In this document: positions 56,510 to 64,000 of the stretch, piece by piece
How the letters are laid out: every line of letters starts with the position of its first letter
Numbering within the stretch: position 1 is the stretch's first letter
Assembly: GCA_022813625.1 (NCBI GenBank)
Contig: JAKLMB010000035.1
Location: 124,001-188,000, forward strand
Direction of reading: 5' to 3'
Source: Aaosphaeria pasadenensis
Taxonomy: Eukaryota; Ascomycota; Dothideomycetes; Pleosporales
DNA: 64,000 nt
Notes under the pieces: model-generated
What the model was told of the DNA's origin: nothing
Database searches by the model: none
The model's input: only the letters and a program-made list of their open reading frames with translations
Made by a program: the position numbers and the translations under genes

Positions 56510-56952
56510 ACCTACATATTCACGATTAGCCAAAGGTCTATTGACTATTTTGTTTGCTGTCCTTATCGAGCCGCCCGTCGGGCCCCAAATGACCTGGTGT
56601 CGGTATCGAATCACAAGTGCAAGTACGTCGTCTCTAGCGCAGTGAAATAAATTGACCCTAAGAGTACACGCCGTTAAATGGATCGCGGTTTTGCCATCAA
56701 ATGTGCCATTATCTACCATCCCCACCAATGCACCCTCCGCCGCGCGGCGTCCAATACCACGCGGCCCACCACAAAAGGAAATACACAAATTTAGACATAC
56801 AACATGTCGCGCAAGGTTTCGTTCCAGGGCGCCATGCAAATACTGAGATTCGAGAGGTCATGCGGGAAACGTGTCCAAGTTGTCGATGCCGTTCCGTTTA
56901 TATCGTGGTTGCAGATGTCTTGTCCGTGCTGCAATCGTCGCGCGCGATACGT
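56510..56952. other. Convergent intergenic region, 443 bp
   Basis: Between the FMO stop and the V-ATPase subunit c stop. No gene seen. Confidence 0.5.
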
Positions 56953-57887
56953 TTAGCAGGGCTCGGCGCTGCTGCCCTTGGAGTTCATGAGAAGGGCAAC
57001 GATAAGACCATAAAGACCTGAACATGGTTAGTGACTTAGGTTTCTGCGTGCCTTGAGAGTGTTGACGAACCCAAAACTTCAGCGAAAATGAGGATAAGAA
57101 TCATGCCGACGAACAACCTAGGCTGCTGGGCAGTTCCACGGACACCAGCGTCACCGACGATGCCGATGGCGAAACCAGCGGCCATACCGGCAAGACCGAC
57201 GGAAAGACCGGCACCGAGCTGGATGAAGTTGGTGAAGAGCGAAGATTGCTGCTTGAGGTCGTTGGAGATCAAGACAGACACGACGAGACCGTAGATACCA
57301 ATGATACCAGCCATGACGACGGGAATGATGTCTGTGGAGAATTAGCTTTCAAGTCGATGAAATTATCTTTCCCGCCTTGCGAAACTTTCGAGCTCGGTGG
57401 AATTGAATGGTTTGGGCAACGCACTCTTGACGATCAGATCCGGGCGGAGGACACCCATAGCAGAGACACCGACACCTGCCTTAGCAGTTCCATAGGCGGC
57501 GCCAAAGCATGTGAACACGATGGCGGACGTGCAGCCCATCGCACCGAAGAAGGGCTATTGTATCAAGTTAGTTGAGCTTCTTTGAGTATTATAATTCCCT
57601 CGTTCACGTCATTGTTGTTGCATTGGATGAGGATAGGTGTCGCGATGCTGACAACGGCCAGGAGGCGGAGCGGAGGGTGAGCGGCGACTTACAGCATAGA
57701 CGGGGCTGTTACAAACACGAAGTTAGCATATATACTCAATTTCGAAGATGAGGAAACCGATGCCAACTGTCTCACAGTGGTTGCGAGCTTCGACAGCTTG
57801 CCGCGATAGCAAGCTTAGAGCTGCCTGTTCGCTACGGTGATCAAAGAGGAGCTCTGCGCGGACTTACCAGTAGTCGTTGACGACCAT
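56953..57887 (-). CDS. VMA3: V-type ATPase proteolipid subunit c (five exons, one 13-nt microexon)
   Basis: Exons 57887-57868, 57706-57694, 57554-57425, 57331-57071 and 57017-56953 give 162 aa. The sequence begins MVVNDYCPVYAPFFGAMGCT, where CPVYA is contributed by the junction and the 13-nt second exon. It continues with FGAAYGTAKAGVGVSAMGVL, RPDLIVKNIIPVVMAGIIG and GIVGDAGVRGTAQQPRLFVG. TM4 has the proton-carrying Glu in MILILIFAEVLG, followed by LYGLIVALLMNSK and a C-terminal Cys. Subunit c forms the rotating membrane ring of the vacuolar proton pump. Four membrane segments and the family's usual length (160-161 aa). All splice sites are GT...AG, and the reading frame closes exactly. Confidence 0.96.
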
Positions 57888-58604
57888 TTTGACGGTTGTA
57901 TAGGGCCGGACTTGGTTCGGAAAGAATCGAGCACGGGGTGATGAGATGGGAAAGGCGGTGGATGGAGCTTGAGGGCGTTGATGGGAGTTGGGAGTTGAAT
58001 GGTGACGATGGCTGGAGATGATGCATCAAGGATTCGATTGAGCTTGGCTAACCTGTCACGTGGCCTCGGTGGCTTGTTTCGCCGACCATGTTACGAGTAA
58101 GCTCCACCCGTCATCGTCATCATCAACATCAACAAAACACCAAACCATTACACAAAGAAGCTTTCTTAGGCGGCCATATTTGTACCGTAAATCGAATCAC
58201 TTTTTCCATTTTGGCTGTCAATGCAAGGCCGAAAATTGTGTCACTTCACAGCTTTCGTAATCATATCAAGACCTCTAATTGAAGAGACACATACCATGTT
58301 GTAAAGGGTTAGAACGTATACATGGATATCTATAATTATTACTCCAGCAAAGCTCTTTATCAGGCTCTTATTTTTTCATATAGTAATCTTCCCGAGGGAA
58401 GAAATGACACTAGATTACCATGAAAAACTCGAAAGATCGTTAGAGAGAAAAATATTTGACCTGCTACTTAGCAACATATTCACTATCTCACATCCTACTT
58501 TATCGCAATGCAAAATCCATCAATCACTTATATCTGGAGGTGTTGGTGGGCTAACCGCATGTAAGTACTTGTAACAAGAGCAGCTTCATTATTTGTTCAA
58601 CTTA
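57888..58604. other. Gene-free stretch, 717 bp
   Basis: Promoter side of the V-ATPase gene, then AT-rich DNA. Nothing recognised. Confidence 0.5.
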
Positions 58605-59482
58605 CTAGTGATACCTCACACTATTCCCCCAAGCCCTCACAACCAAGCGCCGCGCATCCATCTCCCATTCCGTTAACGGCTCTAACATCTTCTGTACCTT
58701 CTCCTAGAACTCGCCATCCCTACCACGCATAACTTCAAGGGTACACCACTCGAAGACCCAAGGGTAGTATCCCCCTGATGCCCAATCAACAAAGCAGGGG
58801 ATATCATCATCCATCCAGACAATATTCCGCGGCGCAACGTCCAGATGGCATATCACGAAATCGCAATGCGAAAATGATATGGGATCGCTGCCGGCTGGAA
58901 GACGCCTACAAAACCAATGTTCAAGCCGTCTTGGGGAGGTAAGGTCAAACTCCATTACCATGCCCTCGCTCCAAAGTAAGCCACGTGATAATCTCCCACC
59001 AAGAGGACCCGGATTAGCACGTCGAAAGGTAGACAAATGCTGAAGCGCCTTGCCTATTTTTGCGTATTGTTGTCGTCTATAGGGGAGTCAAGAACAGTCC
59101 CACGTACGTACTCCATGACAAGGTAGCCCGTTTTGCCATCCTCGAAGAAGCGGAATGGGCGAGGGACACGTAGAATCTGGCGCTCAACAAACTGATAAGC
59201 CTGTTGGAGATCATCGTACTCCTCTACGGCGACCCCGCGTCCGAACTTGATCACCGTATCGTTAACACAAATAACTTTATTACCGTACTTTCCCCATGGA
59301 AGAAAGGAGTGCCTAATGGAAGGTTGAGGGCAGTGAGCGATGATGTCCCTTTCTGTGGCAGTTCGTGGACAGAAAGTAGATGTAGTGGTCGACGTGGTGA
59401 ACGGAGGACGTTGCGAGGTTGAGGCTCGAGTTGGCGAATTGTCTATCCTTATGCATGAGTGAGCCAATGAATGCGCAAGCAC
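58605..59482 (-). pseudogene. APH-family phosphotransferase pseudogene (frameshift plus premature stop)
   Basis: The first part (59482 to about 59060) encodes WGKYGNKVICVNDTVIKFG and GYLVMEYVRGTVLDS, typical of the N-lobe of fungal APH/ChoK-like kinases. The second part lies in another frame and has GPLGGRLSRGLLW, then the catalytic loop CHLDVAPRNIVWMDD (Asp and Asn intact) and CFVDWASGGYYP. The frame changes at a run of five T on the + strand (59057-59061); one more base would restore it. A TAG at 58704-58706 then interrupts a frame that stays open to 58605 and encodes EKVQKMLEPLTEWEMDARRL and ...WGNSVRYH, coding-like and typical of this family's end. Two independent lesions argue for a pseudogene. 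The N-terminal start is uncertain. Confidence 0.75.
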
Positions 59483-59985
59483 GTCTGATGTGAGGCTGGA
59501 ATTGTCACTACTGACACCTATTGCTACAACACCTTGTTTATAGAATGCACAACATTTTTCAATAGAGGCCCTTTACGTTGCTTTTTAGATTTGCCTATTG
59601 TATAACGTTTCGTGAATCTTTGAATATCCTAATGAAACTTCCAAGGTCCTATAGTAGCTTTTTGTGACATTGAATCGGCACCATAAAATTGATTTTAAAT
59701 AAATTCTCGACTAGTTCTTCGCCAGTACTGTACAACTCTTCAGTCAAATTGATCTCACTGTGAATCAGTCCGTCTGGAATGTTACGATCGTTTGTGAACG
59801 TCAGCTGTAAAAGAAAGCAGGTATGATGATCGTCGCACAAGCACAATGGAAATGTGTCAATAGAAATATACCAAAAATTATATTCATAAGAAAAGACGAA
59901 CAAAAAGGGGTATCATTATCCATAAACGTCATATTTACATCCGCCAAAACACCCACACATCAACAACAACAACAGAACAAATCCC
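59483..59985. other. AT-rich gene-free stretch, 503 bp
   Basis: Between the APH pseudogene and the 3' end of the GH76 gene. Nothing recognised. Confidence 0.5.
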
Positions 59986-61537
59986 TCACACGGTCAGCGC
60001 CGCAACAAGCGCATCCATAGCACTCCCATGCGTCGTCGCATTCGCTACTGGCACATACGGCCCTGCCCAATTAATACTCAACCGATCCCCATCATCCCGA
60101 TCGTTCGCCCATATGCTATCCGCGTTGATGCGGATGAACTGCGCGAACATCTCGTCCGGTGCCTCGGCGTGCAGGAGCATCAGGTTGCGCGCGAAGATGC
60201 CTTTGAATTGCGAGGCGTCGCCGCCGCAGTAGGGCCCGCAGCGGTCGTGCAGGACGCCGTTTTCATCGGAGAGTTCGTCGATGGCGGCTTTGGCGGTGCG
60301 GGTGGCGAGGGAGATGTAGGAGGAGGCGGCGGAGGGGTCAGCGCGAGAGAGCTCGACGAGGCCGCCGAGGATCACGCCTTGGTTGTATGACCATGTTGTC
60401 TGGAGGGGAGAGTTTGTTAGTCGGAAGCTGAGAAGGGAAAAGGAGGATTTTATTTTTAAAGTTCCGTTGTTGCCTTGTTTGGGGAAACTTGAAACGAGGT
60501 GGTGAGATGGGGTTGTGGGGTGAGCTTACTTGGTTGTTGTTTTGGCAGTCTTCCGTCAGCCCGTCGTTGATTGTGCCTCGCTCGTTGATCATACCGCTGT
60601 TGACGAACCAATCCAACTCCCTGCGCGCCCAGTCGACGTAGAAGTCCTTGTTGTCCGCGCGGTTCGCGAGATGCGCGGCCGTGCTGAGGAACAATTCGTT
60701 GGCGATGGCGTTCATGTAGGTTTCCTCCCACGACCAGAAGATACCTCCGCCGCCGCAGCGGGTTGGCCATGACTTAGTGACGGCGGCGAAGAGTCCCTCG
60801 GCGAGTTGGAGATATTCTTGCGTGCCCGTGACATCGTAGGCCCCGATCCAGGCGAGTGCCCACCAGAGGTCGTCGTCGTAGAAGCCGTCGAGCCAGTCTT
60901 CTGGGTTGGGGGTGTCGACGGCGGCGAGTCGACCAGGCTGGTTGATGGGGAGTGTCTTCACATCGACATACTCGTTTGTGTCCCAGCCCACGGGGTATAT
61001 ACTGTATACCTCGCCGTCGATGCCGTGCGATTTATTGTATCCTGAGATCTTGGGTTCTGGCTTAAGGAGTATAGTAGCATTGCGCTTCTTTTTCCTCTTC
61101 ATACTGTCTCTTTTCCACGGCTCTTCCTCCACCTCCTCCCCACCCCAAGCCATTTCTTCAATCTCCTCCTCTTCCGGTTCGGCCTCTAGCTCAGCTAGGA
61201 CTTCCGCATTTGACCTCTTCCCGTTCTCGACACCCGGCTGCGGGTTCTTCGCCGGCGCCTGCACAATCGTGTTCGCAAAAATTCTCTTCGCAAGGTCGAC
61301 CAGCCTGTCGTTTTCCGAGTCGTGCTTTGCGAGGTTGGTCACCATGGTCATCACGTTGGCGCTGTTCCACCATCCTGAGGTGTCCCAGAGCCCCGTGCCG
61401 CCGTTATACCATATCTGCAGGGCGGAGAAGGCGAGCTCGGCACGGCTGATCGGATCCGTAGGTTCGTCGCTTTGACACGATGCATTAGGAATGTATGATA
61501 AGGCGAGGCATGTGAGGAATGGAAGCGTGGGACGCAT
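59986..61537 (-). CDS. GH76-family (alpha-1,6-mannanase-like) secreted glycoside hydrolase (two exons)
   Basis: Exons 61537-60530 and 60399-59986 give 473 aa. The 130-nt intron (GTAAGC...CTCCAG) joins DCQNNNQ to TTWSYNQGVILGGLVEL, a conserved family stretch. Residues 1-21 are a signal peptide (MRPTLPFLTCLALSYIPNAS). The fold's hallmarks follow: WYNGGTGLWDTSGWWNSANV, the catalytic acidic pair in GFYDDDLWWALAW (221-223), GGGIFWSW and FKGIFARNL. GH76 enzymes act on alpha-1,6-mannan; fungal members (Dcw1/Dfg5) are GPI proteins cross-linking wall glycoproteins. This protein has no clear GPI tail. Residues about 105-165 are an insertion with a strongly acidic run and a basic MKRKKKR run, absent from typical members. 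Confidence 0.88.
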
Positions 61538-63217
61538 GGTATGGGTATGTATGCTCGCTTATCAAATCGACAAGCGAACGTGCTGGGGAAGATGGAATGT
61601 TTGCAAAAAATGAGAAGATGATGCAGGTATCTGAAACTTGAATCAAGTGTTTCTTTATAAAAGAAAAAGAAAGAAGAGCGACGATGTTTTTAACGTTACG
61701 GTACGAAATGTTGCATGAAGATGATTCACACAATGGTACAATAAACTTTTGCTTCAATGCTCATAGGACGACGCAAACGGACTTTACGCAACAAAAAGAT
61801 TCACACAGTGACGATATTTCTTTGGTCGGTGCGGCGCAATAGCTTCCTTTTGTACATTCCAGAGGAGGAGGCCCATCCAGGCTCGTGGTAGGGCGACAAC
61901 AGCAATAGTAACAGCACACGGCCGCTAGTCGCCCACGCTCCTCTCATCTCAGACACAAAATGCACAGCAGCGTGAGTGTCTAGGCGCACGAGGCTCCATG
62001 GTAGATAGAAACATTTACAAGGAGAATATGGAGACGAGAGGAGATAGAGTCTCACCTTGCGACTAGGGATAGTGGGGACTGATGCGGTGATCCCTGTGGC
62101 TGCGGTATCAGGCGCATGCGACGTTGACCATGCGCTTCATCGGGAATTTTAAAGGGGAAGGTCAGGGATTGGCCTCGTGCATGTTGAGATGGAACCAATA
62201 GAGCGAGGATGGGCAAGAGAACGGGGATGTGCATCCTCGTGAGGTTCCAACTCAAGTTGTGCAGGCAGCGCGTGGATGGTGTATCCTCTGGGATAATGCT
62301 GCTTGCGAGGCCACGTTCTCAAGTGGATGTGTTCGCTTAATGGGATGCAACGATGGCCGAGGCGTGCGGTTGTAAGATGGCGTGGATAGTAATTATAGGT
62401 CCATAGTGGAAGTATAAAATACTAGATGAAGGTGTGTATGACGTTGAAGAAGAGGTTGATTGTTGAAGGTTGATGATAGGTTGGAGGTTGGAAGGAGTGG
62501 CAGATACCAAATTGGCTTAGGGGCAGCTGAGCGACGACGGATTGTCCCTAGATCCCGATGTCTCGCACCCCAGGCACCTCTAGGATACCCACCCATCGAT
62601 GCGATTCAGCTGTGGGATTCGTACAAATTCAAGCGCCCGCTTGTGTTCGCCCATCACCAGCGCATCCACATTGTGTAGCCGCCTCGACGGCCCAAGATCG
62701 ATTGCTGTCGACTGGATGCTTTCGCTTGGCAATTGAAGGATTGGCAAGGAGAAGGCATCCTGAAACAAACCCAAGAAATGTTTCCAGCGTGTAATCGTGT
62801 CTCAACCCGCCGCATGAGGCAAAGCGTGCTGAGTGTACCTGCCAACACCATCAGGCAAAATTAGAGATTGCGCTCACAAAGGGGAACATGTCTTTAGGTA
62901 GCTCGAGCTGCAGAACGATAATTGAGTGCGGTGCATCGTTCTGCGGCAGCCCGGAGCAGCTGATGAGGCATATATCGGCCTCGGAATCGGAAGGTGGTAG
63001 ACGATTTCACCCAGATTGTGTCACCGGGACAAACGAGTGAGGTTGCTTATGACGAACTTTGTAGATCGTCAACATCAGACGCCGGCATAGTTCGGCACAT
63101 GGGCGCTTAACTTGCATATAGTGTGTAGGGCTGAGGGAACACTCGTGTTTGCGAATGGAGGTATATTGTCCTCACTTCATTAATTATGACGACCATATCA
63201 TTAGTTGACGCGATAAT
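61538..63217. other. Mostly gene-free stretch, 1.7 kb, with one weak candidate
   Basis: Contains the GH76 promoter and the weak candidate at 61801-62234. 62.3-63.2 kb has only short frames. Confidence 0.45.
61801..62234 (-). CDS. Weak candidate: small secreted protein, spliced
   Basis: A minus-strand ATG at 62234 starts MHIPVLLPILALLVPSQHAR, a plausible signal peptide, and stays open to a GTGAGA donor at 62055. A GACTAG acceptor near 61919 would continue in frame to a stop near 61801. The downstream exon in another frame is strikingly cysteine-rich (VCCYYCCCRP), but I could not find a splice pair that reaches it. No family recognised; structure uncertain. Confidence 0.2.
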
Positions 63218-64000
63218 TCACGCGATTAATAAATCGAACCCGAGTTGTTGAACCTCGTCCATCCAACAGCTCTCTACACCGCCTTTGGTTCGATCCCTAC
63301 AATCCCAGATCGTTTCCAGGATTTTTCTCACTGACGGGATGTAACCCCAATACATGACGCTGTAGAAATTATCGAGGATGTCCAACACCCATGTTCTCTG
63401 TGTTTGTGTCTCCAACTCCGCACCGGCTAGGAAGAGCGGCCAACTTATTGACTTGAACACACTGTCGCCCGGTTGCAGATGCGATATGTGGTAGATAATG
63501 TCATTGGCCAGGTCAGGCAAATTCACTATGGCTTCACCGCCCGCCGGGTTGATGAGCGGGTTGCTGTAGGGTAATGTACGGGCGAGGTAGATGCACACTG
63601 CAGACCGATGCGCTGATGCTATGCGCGCCCTTTTCTCGGGTTCCTCGAAGGGCGACACGGGCAGGTAATCGTGCGTCCATTGTACAGGATCGAATGCCAA
63701 TGCTGCCTCAAGTAGCTCCTTGACTCTGTTGTGCATCTCTGGGGTGACCGGCTCGATTGTCGACGTGCGCTTGTCGGGAAGCTCGAAGGACTGCAGCATG
63801 ATTCTCAGCAGCGGGGCTGGACACGAAAGGTAATTGTTTGTTTCGGCCCAGGATAAGATGTTCTCCAATGGTATTGTGTCAGGTATTAATTTAGGGGTGG
63901 TGGTATAATAAAACAGAGAGCCGAGAATATAAAAGCTAACATTATTAGTAGACTGCCGTTAAAGATGAGACTCGGGGCGAAGTGCAGTGCTTACACAAGA
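63218..64000 (-). CDS. Fungal-specific transcription factor domain protein, 5' partial
   Basis: The gene continues past the right edge. The last exon is 63952-63218 (245 codons with stop), preceded by a 42-nt intron (63953-63994, GTAAGC...GGCAG) and a few bases of an upstream exon. The protein end has the fungal transcription-factor regulatory domain pattern: SAVCIYLARTLPYSN, SISWPLFLAGAE, QRTWVLDILDNFYSVMYWGY, CWMDEVQQLGFDLLI. This region accompanies an N-terminal Zn2Cys6 DNA-binding cluster, which would lie outside the window. A nuclear regulator is inferred; targets unknown. Confidence 0.82.

Noticed and set aside
1..64000. CRISPR array or bacterial operon features
   Set aside because: Spliced genes and fungal families throughout; no regularly spaced direct repeats with unique spacers.

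Overview
This 64-kb window is nuclear DNA from a filamentous ascomycete (Pezizomycotina). Most genes carry short introns (about 42-160 nt) with GT...AG ends and CTGAC/CTAAC-type branch points. The protein families are typical of moulds: an NmrA-like reductase, DUF1996-WSC, GH76, a GAF hybrid histidine kinase, an acuF-like C2H2 protein, a DUF7580-type protein kinase and a fungal PD-(D/E)XK protein. A tRNA-Val has an intron at the canonical 37/38 site. Genes lie on both strands with long gene-free stretches between them, several visibly AT-rich. I cannot name the species. All gene models were assembled by hand from reading frames and splice signals.

Layout. 0-9.7 kb: the 3' part of an NmrA-like reductase, a secreted DUF1996-WSC protein (-), a long spacer with a degenerate four-copy repeat, a small cysteine-rich two-exon protein, a small kinase-like protein, a three-exon pterin carbinolamine dehydratase with a mitochondrial-type leader, and a Gfo/Idh/MocA oxidoreductase (-). 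11-16 kb: a Ser/Pro-rich conserved fungal protein (-) and 4 kb of gene-free DNA. 16-27 kb: the most interesting block. A 4-exon C2H2 + DUF7580-like protein (-) and a DUF7580-like + Ser/Thr kinase protein (+) are divergently transcribed from a 0.35-kb shared promoter. The kinase gene then meets a GAF-HisKA-HATPase-REC hybrid histidine kinase (-) tail to tail, with 8 bp between the stop codons. 27-38 kb: a class II aldolase, an Slx8-like SUMO-targeted RING E3, the mitochondrial DNA polymerase gamma, a small mitochondrial membrane protein and an anion:cation symporter (MFS).

38-64 kb is sparser. It holds a lactonase-like metallo-beta-lactamase-fold hydrolase, a secreted protein with Kex2 sites, a tRNA-Val(AAC), a secreted Gln/Asn-repeat protein, a decayed APH-family phosphotransferase fragment, a PD-(D/E)XK nuclease-like protein, a flavin monooxygenase, V-ATPase subunit c (five exons, one of 13 nt), an APH-family pseudogene with a frameshift and a premature stop, a GH76 mannanase-like enzyme with an acidic/basic insert, and the C-terminal part of a fungal transcription factor cut by the window edge.

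There is no sign of a classical biosynthetic cluster, CRISPR array or intact transposon. Most genes look like independent housekeeping or accessory functions. The 16-27 kb signalling block, two decayed APH genes and several small secreted or cysteine-rich proteins are the accessory content.
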